Positions 33,997-41,871 of a DNA stretch of 64,000 nucleotides are shown in pieces. Source of the stretch: SLFH01 sp050486265 (GTDB lineage: Bacteria; Planctomycetota; Phycisphaerae; Phycisphaerales; UBA1924). Under the pieces are notes generated by a model. That model did no database searches, was not told the origin of the DNA, and saw only the letters and a program-made list of their open reading frames with translations. Numbering within the stretch: position 1 is the stretch's first letter; each line of letters starts with the position of its first letter. The DNA is taken from the NCBI GenBank assembly GCA_050486265.1, contig JBJHCY010000006.1:62001-126000 (forward strand), written 5' to 3'. The position numbers and the translations under genes are program-made.

Positions 33997-35961
33997 ATGT
34001 CAACCGCACCCACCCCTTCACGCGTGAACACCGACGCCTCTTTCACCCCTCAGGACGCGGCCGAGCTCTACGGCATCAACGCCTGGGGCAACGGCTACTT
34101 CGCCGTCACCGAGCGCGGCACCGTCGCCGTCCGCCCCGACCGCACCCCCGGACGCGAGATCGATCTGCCCGAACTCGTCGAGTCGATGTCCGAGCGGGGG
34201 TATTACACGCCCCTGCTGGTCCGTTTTACCGACTTGCTGCACGACCGGCTCGGCTCGATCAGGGCCGCCTTCGACAAGGCGATCGAAGAGAACGGGTACA
34301 AGGGCGAGTACTGCTGCGTCTACCCCATTAAGGTCAACCAGCACCGGGTCGTCTGCGAGGAAGTCCGCGACGCTGGCAAGAAGTTCGGCTTCGGCCTCGA
34401 AGCGGGCAGCAAGGCCGAGCTCTGGGCCGTCCTCGGCCTGACCGCCGACGCGCCGTCGATGCCCATCGTCTGCAACGGCTTCAAGGACGATGAGTACATC
34501 CAGACCGTCGTCCTCGCCCACAAGCTCGGGCGGAACATCATCCCCGTCGTCGAGCAGTACAGCGACCTGATGCGGATCCTCCGCATCTCCGAGAAGTACG
34601 GCGTCCGGCCGAACATCGGCGTGCGGATCAAGCCGACCGCCTCGGGCGGGAGCGGGCGATGGGCCGCGTCGACCGGCGTCCGCTCGAAATTCGGCCTCTC
34701 GCCCACCGAGCTGCTCAAGGCGGTCGAGGAGCTGCACACGCGCGACATGGCCGACTGCCTGAAGATGATCCACTTCCATGTGGGCAGCCAGATCAACGAG
34801 ATCCGGCGCTTCAAGAACGCCGTGGCGGAGCTCGCCTACCTCTATGTCGAACTGCGGCGGCTGGGCGCGGGGCTGGACACGATCGATGTCGGGGGCGGCC
34901 TGGGCGTCGACTACGACGGGAGCAGCTCGCCCACCGAATCGAGCATGAACTACACGCTGGAGGAGTACGCGACGGACATCGTCTGGAGGATCAAGGCCGC
35001 CTGCGACGCCGAGGGCGTGCCCCACCCCCGGATCGTCAGCGAATCGGGGCGTGCGATGGTGGCGCACTCGAGCGTGTTCATCACCGATGTGCTCGGCGTC
35101 GGGCGTCTGCCGGGCGACCCTGACCTGGCCCAGATCCGGGCCGACCTGAAGCAGGAAGACGACGAGCCCCAGCCCGTGCTCGACCTGATCGACGCCTGGG
35201 AGAGCCTCTCGGGCGGTCACTACATGACCGTCTACCACGACGCCGAGCAAGCCCACGCCGAGGCGATGAGCTTGTTCAACCTCGGCTATCTGAGCCTGCA
35301 GATGCGCTCGGCCGCGGACCGCCTGTACTTCGAGATCGGGCGTGAGATCCTCAAGCGCAGCGCCGCCGAGCACGACGACGAACTGCCGGCCGAGCTTGCG
35401 CACCTGCCCGAACGCCTCAGCGACCTGTACTTCTGCAACTTCAGTGTCTTCCAGTCCATGCCCGACTCGTGGGCGATCGACCAGGTCTTCCCGGTGATGC
35501 CGATCCACCGCCTCAACGAACGCCCGGACCGAACCGCCATCCTCGCCGACATCACCTGCGATTCGGACGGCAAGATCGACCGCTTCGCCAGCCCCTACGG
35601 CACCAAGCGCTCGCTCGAACTGCACAAGCCCAGAGAGGGCGAGGTCTACTACATCGCCTTCTTCCTCGTCGGCGCGTACCAGGAGGTGCTCGGCGACCTG
35701 CACAACCTCTTCGGCGACGCCCATGTCGTGCATGTCTCGCTCGACGAGGACGGCGAGCCCTCGATCGACGAGGTCGTGCCCGGCGATTCGGTCCGCGAGG
35801 TGCTCTCGTATGTCGAGTTCGAGCCCAACAAACTGCTCGAACGCCTCAGGCTCGATGTCGAACGGGCGCAGAAGCGCCGACTGCTGACCGTCGCGGAGGG
35901 CCAGGCGCTCCTGCGCTTCTACGAGGCCGGCCTCTCGGGGTACACCTACCTCGAAGAGTGA
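33997..35961 (+). CDS. speA: Biosynthetic arginine decarboxylase
   Basis: A 654-residue PLP enzyme making agmatine from arginine, the first step of the agmatine route to polyamines. The PLP lysine is in YPIKVNQ, and the family motifs GLEAGSKAEL, IHFHVGSQ, DVGGGLGVDYDG and the C-terminal ITCDSDGKID are all present; length matches SpeA. The ATG at 33997 is used; a TTG two codons earlier is possible. Polyamines and a histone-like protein nearby are both polycations acting on nucleic acids, but no operon link is visible. Confidence 0.96.
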   Translation: MSTAPTPSRVNTDASFTPQDAAELYGINAWGNGYFAVTERGTVAVRPDRTPGREIDLPELVESMSERGYYTPLLVRFTDLLHDRLGSIRAAFDKAIEENGYKGEYCCVYPIKVNQHRVVCEEVRDAGKKFGFGLEAGSKAELWAVLGLTADAPSMPIVCNGFKDDEYIQTVVLAHKLGRNIIPVVEQYSDLMRILRISEKYGVRPNIGVRIKPTASGGSGRWAASTGVRSKFGLSPTELLKAVEELHTRDMADCLKMIHFHVGSQINEIRRFKNAVAELAYLYVELRRLGAGLDTIDVGGGLGVDYDGSSSPTESSMNYTLEEYATDIVWRIKAACDAEGVPHPRIVSESGRAMVAHSSVFITDVLGVGRLPGDPDLAQIRADLKQEDDEPQPVLDLIDAWESLSGGHYMTVYHDAEQAHAEAMSLFNLGYLSLQMRSAADRLYFEIGREILKRSAAEHDDELPAELAHLPERLSDLYFCNFSVFQSMPDSWAIDQVFPVMPIHRLNERPDRTAILADITCDSDGKIDRFASPYGTKRSLELHKPREGEVYYIAFFLVGAYQEVLGDLHNLFGDAHVVHVSLDEDGEPSIDEVVPGDSVREVLSYVEFEPNKLLERLRLDVERAQKRRLLTVAEGQALLRFYEAGLSGYTYLEE

Positions 35962-36005
35962 CCCCGCCGGCTCGATGAGGGACAAAGGGGAAGGAGGGCG
36001 GCCGC

Positions 36006-36884
36006 GTGCGCGAGTCGGAACTGCTCGAACACATCTACCGGCGGTCCGAGGGGCTCGCGGGCGCCTCGCCCGACCTCGTCGTCGGCCCGGGCGACGACTG
36101 CGCCGTGCTCCGCGAAGCCGGCGGACGCCTGCTCCTGCTGACCGTCGACCAACTCCTCGGAGGCGTGCACTACAAGCCCGGGACCCCGGTCGACCTCATC
36201 GCCCGCAAGGCGATCGCCCGGAGCGTGAGCGATATCGCCGCGATGGGCGGCACACCCCGCTGGGCCCTCGCCACCGCCCTCTTGCCGAAGGATTACCCCC
36301 ACGCCGACGAGCTGTTCGACCGCATGGCCTGCTGGGCGACGCGCTGGGGCTGCCCGCTGATCGGGGGCGACATCGGCGCGGGGCCGGGCGAGCTGCACCT
36401 GACCGTCACCGTGGGCGGCGAGGCGCACCCCGACCGCGGTCCGGTCCTGCGTTCGGGCGTAAAGCCCGGCGATCGGCTGTGTGTCAGCGGGCCCTTGGGC
36501 GGGGCGCTCGAGTCCGGGCGCCATCTGGAGTTCGAGCCGCGCGTCGAGCTCGGCCGGCGGCTGTGCGACCACCTCGGGGCGGACCTGCACGCGATGATCG
36601 ACCTCTCCGACGGCCTCGGACGCGACGGCGCCCGCGTCGCCAGGGCCTCGGGCGTCAGGCTGGTGATCGATGCGGCGAAGATCCCGAAGCGTGAAGGCGT
36701 CGGCTCGTGGCGCAACGCCGCGGGCGACGGCGAGGACTACGAACTGCTCGTCGCGATCGCCCCCGGCCGCAAGACGCCCGAGGGCCTGATCGAGATCGGC
36801 GAAGCCGAAGCGGGCCCCGCGGGGTGCGAGATCATCGATTCGGGCAAGAAGATCGACGCGAGCGAGATGGGATGGGACCATTGA
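36006..36884 (+). CDS. thiL: Thiamine-monophosphate kinase ThiL
   Basis: A 292-residue kinase making thiamine diphosphate from thiamine monophosphate. It begins GTG, with the typical MRESELLEHI opening. ATP and Mg motifs are GPGDDCAVL, TVDQLLGGVHY, SVSDIAAMGG, LIGGDIGAGP and DLSDGLGRDGARVA. The length is slightly shorter than average, with a brief C-terminus. It starts 44 bp after speA on the same strand and may be co-transcribed with it. Confidence 0.94.
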   Translation: MRESELLEHIYRRSEGLAGASPDLVVGPGDDCAVLREAGGRLLLLTVDQLLGGVHYKPGTPVDLIARKAIARSVSDIAAMGGTPRWALATALLPKDYPHADELFDRMACWATRWGCPLIGGDIGAGPGELHLTVTVGGEAHPDRGPVLRSGVKPGDRLCVSGPLGGALESGRHLEFEPRVELGRRLCDHLGADLHAMIDLSDGLGRDGARVARASGVRLVIDAAKIPKREGVGSWRNAAGDGEDYELLVAIAPGRKTPEGLIEIGEAEAGPAGCEIIDSGKKIDASEMGWDH

Positions 36885-36904
36885 TGGTGAGCAACGATCC
36901 GCAG

Positions 36905-37288
36905 CACTGGCGGCTTGCCCGCCGTTGTTCTGCCAAAGCGAGCATCACCCTCTCCCGCTCCGAAGGAGCGGTGGGTTGTAGCCACGGGTGGAGCGCAGGC
37001 CGACGCAGAGCGTCGGACAAGCGCAACCCGTGGAAGACGGAACAAGAAACAGTTCGCCCTGAAGGGGCGAAGGAAAGCGCGGGCTCGATCGCGAGGTTCC
37101 TCCGCTCCCTCGCAGCGACATCGTTGAGAACGCGAGAACCACGGGTTCCGGCGTGCTGCGCACTCCTCCACCCGCGGCTGCAACCCCATGCACGCTTCGC
37201 GGGCGAGAGAGTCGAGCAGGCGAACAATCGATCAGGAGAGCGGAGGTTGGGAAGAGGTGTAGAACCCGGCTCGGCGAGCCGGGCCACC
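36905..37288. repeat. Repeat-rich region between thiL and tsaE
   Basis: No gene. It contains a degraded copy of the dispersed palindrome (36905-36927), a hairpin CCGCTCCGAAGGAGCGG (36955-36971), and a pair of 21-bp inverted repeats (36973-36993 and 37166-37186) that differ at two positions, both allowing G-U pairs. Inside this pair is CCGACG/CGTCGG. At 37263-37288 another palindrome (CCCGGCTC/GAGCCGGG) matches in inverted orientation the copy at 10451-10473. Confidence 0.65.
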
Positions 37289-37321
37289 CGGAATACCCAA
37301 AGACACTGAATCCTTGAAGCC

Positions 37322-38044
37322 ATGACAGAACGCTGGACCATCACGAAAGTCGCAAGCAACCTCGACGCGACGGCTTCGATCGCGCGGCGTCTTGCTCGAC
37401 TGCTCCGCGCCGGCGACATCGTCCGGCTGTCGGGGCCGCTGGGCGCGGGCAAAACCACGCTGGTGCGCCATCTCGCCTCGGCGCTGGGCGTCGAGCCAGG
37501 GCTTGTCTCCAGCCCGACCTATGTGCTCATGAACGAGTACCCGATCCCCGGTCCTAATGAAAACGCAGCCGAGCGCGAAGCCGAAGGCCCAGATCCGGAC
37601 GCAGACCCTACCTCCGAGCCGACTGAACCCCGCGCCGGCGTCATCGTGCACATCGACGCCTACAGGCTCGGCAGCGCCGAGGATCTGGAGTCGACAGGGT
37701 GGGACACGCTCAAAGGCGACGAGATCGTGCTGATCGAGTGGGCCGAGCGTGTCGAAGAGGCGCTGCCCGACGACGCGGCGGTTGTGAAGATCACCCCCAC
37801 CGGCGAGGATTCCAGACGCATCGAGATCGACGCCCCGGTTTCGTGGGGCGAGCGACCGGAGGCGGCGGTGCTGATCCGCGACGACACGGTCTGCCGCGTC
37901 ACCGGGCGGCCGGTCAGCGCCGAATCGCCGACCTGGCCCTTCGCCGACGAGCGGGCCCGGATGGTCGATCTGCACCAGTGGTTCTCGGAGGGGTACAGCG
38001 TGAGCCGCCCGATCGAGGAACGGGACCTGGACCTGAGCGATTGA
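37322..38044 (+). CDS. tsaE: TsaE tRNA t6A ATPase with a YacG-like C-terminal extension
   Basis: A 240-residue protein; TsaE is normally about 150. Residues 1-165 are TsaE: Walker A GPLGAGKTT (38-46), SSPTYVLMNEY, HIDAYRL and IEWAERV, the ATPase needed with TsaB, TsaC and TsaD for t6A37 in tRNA. A 30-residue acidic insert (about 74-104) interrupts it. Residues 191-232 resemble the DNA-gyrase inhibitor YacG: CRVTGRPV, SPTWPFADERARMVDLHQWF and SEGY follow the YacG pattern, but three of the four zinc cysteines are replaced (Thr, Ala, Ala). The fused domain is therefore not a zinc ribbon. The starting ATG follows the repeat region. Confidence 0.9.
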   Translation: MTERWTITKVASNLDATASIARRLARLLRAGDIVRLSGPLGAGKTTLVRHLASALGVEPGLVSSPTYVLMNEYPIPGPNENAAEREAEGPDPDADPTSEPTEPRAGVIVHIDAYRLGSAEDLESTGWDTLKGDEIVLIEWAERVEEALPDDAAVVKITPTGEDSRRIEIDAPVSWGERPEAAVLIRDDTVCRVTGRPVSAESPTWPFADERARMVDLHQWFSEGYSVSRPIEERDLDLSD

Positions 38045-38082
38045 CGCCGCACCGATGGGGCGGGGCCCGTACCATCTGCCCG

Positions 38083-38853
38083 ATGCCAGAACGGACGCAC
38101 CGACGCACCAGATTTTCCGCCGCGGCCATGTTTGTCGCGCTGTCCGCCGGCGCCTCAAGCGCCGCCGACGGCGAGGTCGCGACGGGGCTCTGGCCGCTCT
38201 TCCGCCAGTCGTTCGACATCTTCACGATCGCGCTGGTGATCGGTTCGTTCGTGGCGGTGGCGTTGATCGTGCGCTGCGTGATCGATCTTCGGGCGTCGAA
38301 GATTCTGCCGCGAAAGTCGGTCAACCGCATCGTCGAGATGACCGAGAAGGGCCGGCTCGAGGACCTGCGTTCGTTCGTGCGCAAGGACCGGTCGCTCTTG
38401 GGGCACGCGGTCCGCGCGGCGCTCGACCATCCGCGCCGCACGCGCGCGGGCATGCGCGAGGCGGCCGAGCTCGCCGCCAGCGAGCAGACGGCGAGGCTGT
38501 TCAGAAGGCTTGAACCCCTGAATGTCATCGGCAACCTCGCGCCCCTGGTCGGCCTGGCCGGGACGGTGTGGGGGATGATCCTGGCGTTTACGGCGCTCGG
38601 CGACACGGGCGGGCAGGCCGACCCCGGCGCGCTCTCGATCGGCATCTCCAAGGCGCTCTTCCACACGCTGCTCGGGCTGGTGCTGGCGATCCCGTGTCTG
38701 CTGGTCTTCGGGCTGTGGCGGTCGGGCGTGGACAAGATCGCGACGCGGTCGCTGGTGCTTGCGGGCTCTGTGATCGAGCACCTGCCCGCCAGCGACGAAC
38801 CCGACGCCAACCCGCAGAGTCAGGACGAACAAAAGGGCCGGGAGCGGAAGTGA
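38083..38853 (+). CDS. MotA/TolQ/ExbB-family proton channel protein
   Basis: A 256-residue inner-membrane protein. After a probable signal-like N-terminus (residues 1-28) come three hydrophobic segments, at about 45-65, 150-172 (NVIGNLAPLVGLAGTVWGMI, the family signature) and 195-215 (ISKALFHTLLGLVLAIPCLL), separated by a long cytosolic loop. It forms the proton-driven motor with the downstream ExbD-type proteins. The stop overlaps the next ATG (TGATG). No TonB or TolA gene follows, so the partner in the periplasm is unknown. Confidence 0.9.
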   Translation: MPERTHRRTRFSAAAMFVALSAGASSAADGEVATGLWPLFRQSFDIFTIALVIGSFVAVALIVRCVIDLRASKILPRKSVNRIVEMTEKGRLEDLRSFVRKDRSLLGHAVRAALDHPRRTRAGMREAAELAASEQTARLFRRLEPLNVIGNLAPLVGLAGTVWGMILAFTALGDTGGQADPGALSIGISKALFHTLLGLVLAIPCLLVFGLWRSGVDKIATRSLVLAGSVIEHLPASDEPDANPQSQDEQKGRERK

Positions 38854-39269
38854 TGCGCCTGCGCTCGTTCCCGAAAAAGACCGAGGCGGGCAAGATCAAC
38901 CTCACCCCGATGATCGATGTGGTGATGGTGCTGATTATCTTCTTCCTGATCGTCGGCCAGCTCGCCAGCGACCGGCTCGAACCGGTCGACCTGCCCTACG
39001 CCCAGACCGCTGCGCTGCCCGAGCCCGCCGACCCGGTGCTGATCCATGTGGTTCGCCGCGACGGCGTAGTCCGCGTGCTCTCGCAGGGCGTCGAGCTCGA
39101 TATGCCCGGGCTCGAGTCGATGCTGCGCGAGACGATGGCGCTGAGCCCCAACCGGCCCGTGCGCGTGCGGGCGGACCGGGCGCTCCCGTATTCGGAAGTG
39201 AAGCCGGTGCTGGACGCCTGCCGCGCCGCGGGCGTGGCGGCGGTGAGCCTGGCGACGGAGGGGCGTTAG
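38853..39269 (+). CDS. ExbD/TolR-family protein 1
   Basis: A 138-residue protein with a single N-terminal membrane helix carrying the proton-path Asp (INLTPMIDVVMVLIIFFLIV) and a periplasmic domain ending DACRAAGVAAVSLATEGR, typical of ExbD. It is translationally coupled to the ExbB-type gene upstream and followed after 2 bp by a second ExbD. Confidence 0.92.
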   Translation: MRLRSFPKKTEAGKINLTPMIDVVMVLIIFFLIVGQLASDRLEPVDLPYAQTAALPEPADPVLIHVVRRDGVVRVLSQGVELDMPGLESMLRETMALSPNRPVRVRADRALPYSEVKPVLDACRAAGVAAVSLATEGR

Positions 39270-39271
39270 CG

Positions 39272-39718
39272 ATGTCACGCCCCCTGAAGCGCCGCGACGC
39301 GAGGCACACCTACGAGCTGCACCACGGCCCGAGCATGACGCCGATGGTCGATGTGGTGCTGGTGATCCTGATCTTCTTCATGGCCGCGGCGGTCATCGTC
39401 GGCCCCGAGCGCCTGCTCCGCGCCGCGTTGGCCCGCGAGGCGCCGGGCGAGGCCGACGGGCTCTTCTCGCTGCCCACCCCGCGGCTGGTGCTGCACCTGC
39501 GCCTCGGGGAGGGGGGCGTGCCGATCGCCGAGGGGCTGGGGCTCGGGACGATGACACTGGACGAGCTCGGCCCGGCGCTCCGGCGCCTGGCCTCGGAGAT
39601 CGAGGGGTCAGAGGCGACGATCGTGATCGCCCCGGACGACGGCGTGCTCTACGAGCATGTCGTGATCGCCCGGGACCTGTGCGCCGAGGCCGGTCTGGAG
39701 CGGGTGGAGTTGCGGTAG
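39272..39718 (+). CDS. ExbD/TolR-family protein 2
   Basis: A 148-residue ExbD-like protein with the membrane motif MTPMVDVVLVILIFFMAAAV and a periplasmic domain that shares little with its neighbour apart from the fold (VIAPDDGVLYEHVV, AEAGLERVELR). One ExbB with two different ExbDs is common in planctomycetes and other groups, and suggests a heterodimeric stator. It is the last gene of the operon; the AbiE module begins about 50 bp later under its own promoter. Confidence 0.9.
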   Translation: MSRPLKRRDARHTYELHHGPSMTPMVDVVLVILIFFMAAAVIVGPERLLRAALAREAPGEADGLFSLPTPRLVLHLRLGEGGVPIAEGLGLGTMTLDELGPALRRLASEIEGSEATIVIAPDDGVLYEHVVIARDLCAEAGLERVELR

Positions 39719-39765
39719 CTCAGCCAGATGTTATCGGAGCATATTTTCTGCAAAGATCCGGCTCA

Positions 39766-39817
39766 CATCCGGTTTTCTCCGCAAGCGGATGGTATAATTG
39801 TCTCGATTTTTGAGACA
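39766..39817 (+). promoter_or_regulatory. abiE promoter with two operator-like inverted repeats
   Basis: A consensus -10 TATAAT (39793-39798) stands out in this GC-rich genome. Just after it, TGTCTC (39799-39804) and GAGACA (39812-39817) form an inverted repeat covering the expected transcription start. A second pair, CATCCG (39766-39771) and CGGATG (39786-39791), covers the -35 region, where no good TTGACA is seen. AbiEi antitoxins of this family repress their own promoter by binding inverted repeats, so autoregulation is likely. Confidence 0.65.
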
Positions 39818-39824
39818 GTTGCGC

Positions 39825-40439
39825 ATGATATATCAGAGTGGAAAGTCCATTATCCGCGAACTCACCCACCTCGCCGCGAGGCAAGGCGGGTACTTCACGG
39901 CCAAGCAGGCCGAGGAAGTCGGCTACGACCGCAGGCGGCTCTCCTATCACGCGAGAGCGGAGAACTTCGAGCGGGTCGATTGGGGGCTGTATCGCCTTCC
40001 CGGGCTTCCGCTTTCAGAGCACGACGACCTTGTCCGGCTGTCGTTCTGGAGCCGCGATCGCGAGGACCGTCCGCAAGCCGTGGTATCCCACCGAACCGCC
40101 CTCGCCCTGCACGACCTGAGCGATCTGTTTGCGGACTCGATCCATCTGACTGTGCCGCCGGGATTCCGGAAGACCGCTCCGCGCGGGGTGGTGCTGCATC
40201 GCGGGAAGCTCGCATCCAAGGATGTCGAAGAGCGCGAAGGATTCTCGGTGACCACGCCCCTGCGAACACTGCTGGACAGCGCGGTGAGCGACGCGATCAG
40301 CCAAGAGGAACTGTCGAAGGCGGTCAACGATGCGATCGAGCGGGGCATGGTGAGCAAGAGCAAGCTATGCTCGAACGCGGCTGACCACGATGCCGAGCGG
40401 CTGCTCAGGGCGCTCCACCGGAAAGCTGACGACCGATGA
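39825..40439 (+). CDS. AbiEi-type antitoxin / transcriptional regulator
   Basis: A 204-residue AbiEi-family antitoxin of the type IV AbiE toxin-antitoxin system. The N-terminal winged helix is recognisable (ARQGGYFTAKQAEEVGYDRRRLSYHA, WGLYRLPG), followed by VSHRTALALHDLSDL and the usual LRTLLDSAVSDAI region. The ATG at 39825 is chosen because an earlier TTG would lie within the -10 and operator. The stop overlaps the toxin ATG by 4 bp. It is expected to repress the promoter upstream and counteract the toxin. Confidence 0.9.
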   Translation: MIYQSGKSIIRELTHLAARQGGYFTAKQAEEVGYDRRRLSYHARAENFERVDWGLYRLPGLPLSEHDDLVRLSFWSRDREDRPQAVVSHRTALALHDLSDLFADSIHLTVPPGFRKTAPRGVVLHRGKLASKDVEEREGFSVTTPLRTLLDSAVSDAISQEELSKAVNDAIERGMVSKSKLCSNAADHDAERLLRALHRKADDR

Positions 40440-41299
40440 GCGGCCGGTTCGGCAGCGCCGCGGCGTTTCGGCAATCGCTCGAAGCGAGGGTCCGCGCCGA
40501 GGCCGCGCGTCGGCGAACACCGATCAACGATCTCCGGCAGAAGCTCGTCATGGAGAGACTTCTTGCGCGGATCTTCACTGGCGATCACAGTCCATGGTTG
40601 CTCAAGGGCGGCTTCGCCATGGAGCTTCGATACCGTCCGAACGCGAGAACGACCCGTGACCTGGACCTCTCGGCCGTCTCGCCGGATGCGGATCAAAGCT
40701 ACACGCTTGAAACACTCTGGGATCTGCTCCAGCAGGCGGCGGAGATCGATCCCGGTGACTACTTCGCCTTCCGGATCCAGTCGCCAAAGCGGATCCTCCC
40801 CGGCCAGCAGCCGGTCGTCGCGCGATTCCCGACGCAGGTGATGCTCGCGGGAAGGGAGTACGCGAGGTTCCATATCGACGCGGGATTCAGCGATACAACG
40901 ATCGGAGAACCGGAAAACCTGATCGGCGACGGGTTCTTCGAGTTCGCCGGCCTCGAACCGGCGATCGTCCGAGCGATACCGAAAGCCCAGCAGTTCGCGG
41001 AGAAGGTCCATGCGATGACCTATCCGTGGAGCGACCGGACCAACACAAGAGTGAAGGACCTCGTGGATCTGGTTGTGCTGATCGAACGAGGCGGTCTCGT
41101 TGCATTGGAAGTCCGCAACGCCATCCGTGCGACTTTCGCGTCGCGGGGCACGCACCCGATCCCGCCAGCCATCCCCGACGCGCCGAGCGGCTGGGCGTCG
41201 GAGTTCGCTCCGCTCGCGGCCGAAGCCGGGCTCGCGATCGATGATGTCGATCGTGCGCTCGTGATCGTTCGGGCGTATTGGGCGGAATCGATGGAGTAG
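40436..41299 (+). CDS. AbiEii/AbiGii-family nucleotidyltransferase toxin
   Basis: A 287-residue protein of the AbiEii nucleotidyltransferase family. The active-site region is WLLKGGFAMELRY followed by TTRDLDLSAV, with the paired Asp residues that bind metal. Downstream features EKVHAMTY and RVKDLVDLVVL also match the family. AbiEii toxins inhibit growth; relatives such as MenT transfer nucleotides to tRNA. It is translationally coupled to the antitoxin and converges on the Fur homologue. Confidence 0.9.
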   Translation: MSGRFGSAAAFRQSLEARVRAEAARRRTPINDLRQKLVMERLLARIFTGDHSPWLLKGGFAMELRYRPNARTTRDLDLSAVSPDADQSYTLETLWDLLQQAAEIDPGDYFAFRIQSPKRILPGQQPVVARFPTQVMLAGREYARFHIDAGFSDTTIGEPENLIGDGFFEFAGLEPAIVRAIPKAQQFAEKVHAMTYPWSDRTNTRVKDLVDLVVLIERGGLVALEVRNAIRATFASRGTHPIPPAIPDAPSGWASEFAPLAAEAGLAIDDVDRALVIVRAYWAESME

Positions 41300-41326
41300 A
41301 ACCGGTGCGCCGCATCAGCGCCGGAT

Positions 41327-41812
41327 TCAACCCTTCTTCCCCTCAGCCACGGCGAAGACCTGGAGCCGGTGGCTCTGGATTTTCAGGCCGTGCTCTTTGG
41401 CGAGGCGGTCTCGGATCTGCTGGAGCTCGGGGACTTCGATCGGGATCACCTCGCCGGTGTCGACGCGGATGAGCAGGTCGCTGGGGCGTCTGCCGTAGAC
41501 GAGCTGGTAGTGGGACTGCTCGTCCTCGAAGAGGACGCGCTGGATGATGCCGGCTTCTTGCAGGAGCTTGATGGTGCGGTAGACGGTGGCTTTGGAGACG
41601 CGCTGGCCCCGGTCTTTGAGGTGTTCCTGGAGGGTTTCGGCCTCGAACATGCCGTCGAGACGGATGATCGCGTCGAGGATCTGGGCGCGTTCGGGTGTGT
41701 ACTTGGCGCCCTCGGCCTTGAGCTTGCGCCGGAAGACGGCGCAGAGGGGGTCTGCGATGTCGATCGACGGCTCGTCGTCGGTGGTGATCGAGTTCGGTCG
41801 CAGCTCCGCCAT
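41327..41812 (-). CDS. Fur-family regulator with altered metal sites
   Basis: A 161-residue protein with the Fur winged helix: KYTPERAQILDAI, FEAETLQEHL and the recognition helix region SKATVYRTIKLLQEAGI. The C-terminal dimerisation domain is present (RVDTGEVIPIEVPELQQI), but the usual HHDH motif reads RRPSD and the CxxC structural site is absent. Only isolated His residues remain (SHYQ, SHRL). It may bind a different metal, sense something else or be metal-independent. It lies 59 bp after the PilZ-J gene on the same strand. Confidence 0.88.
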   Translation of the reverse strand: MAELRPNSITTDDEPSIDIADPLCAVFRRKLKAEGAKYTPERAQILDAIIRLDGMFEAETLQEHLKDRGQRVSKATVYRTIKLLQEAGIIQRVLFEDEQSHYQLVYGRRPSDLLIRVDTGEVIPIEVPELQQIRDRLAKEHGLKIQSHRLQVFAVAEGKKG

Positions 41813-41871
41813 CAGAAGCGATGGTACGCGCCGGGGGCGGGCCCCGGGTCGGGGTCGCTCGAGGGCAGGGC

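Noticed and set aside
34018..35985. A 655-codon minus-strand frame opposite speA
   Set aside because: SpeA is unmistakable on the plus strand; the minus frame lacks a ribosome binding site and motifs.
39720..39950. A 76-codon minus-strand frame over the abiE promoter
   Set aside because: No ribosome binding site, and it overlaps the promoter, operators and antitoxin start.
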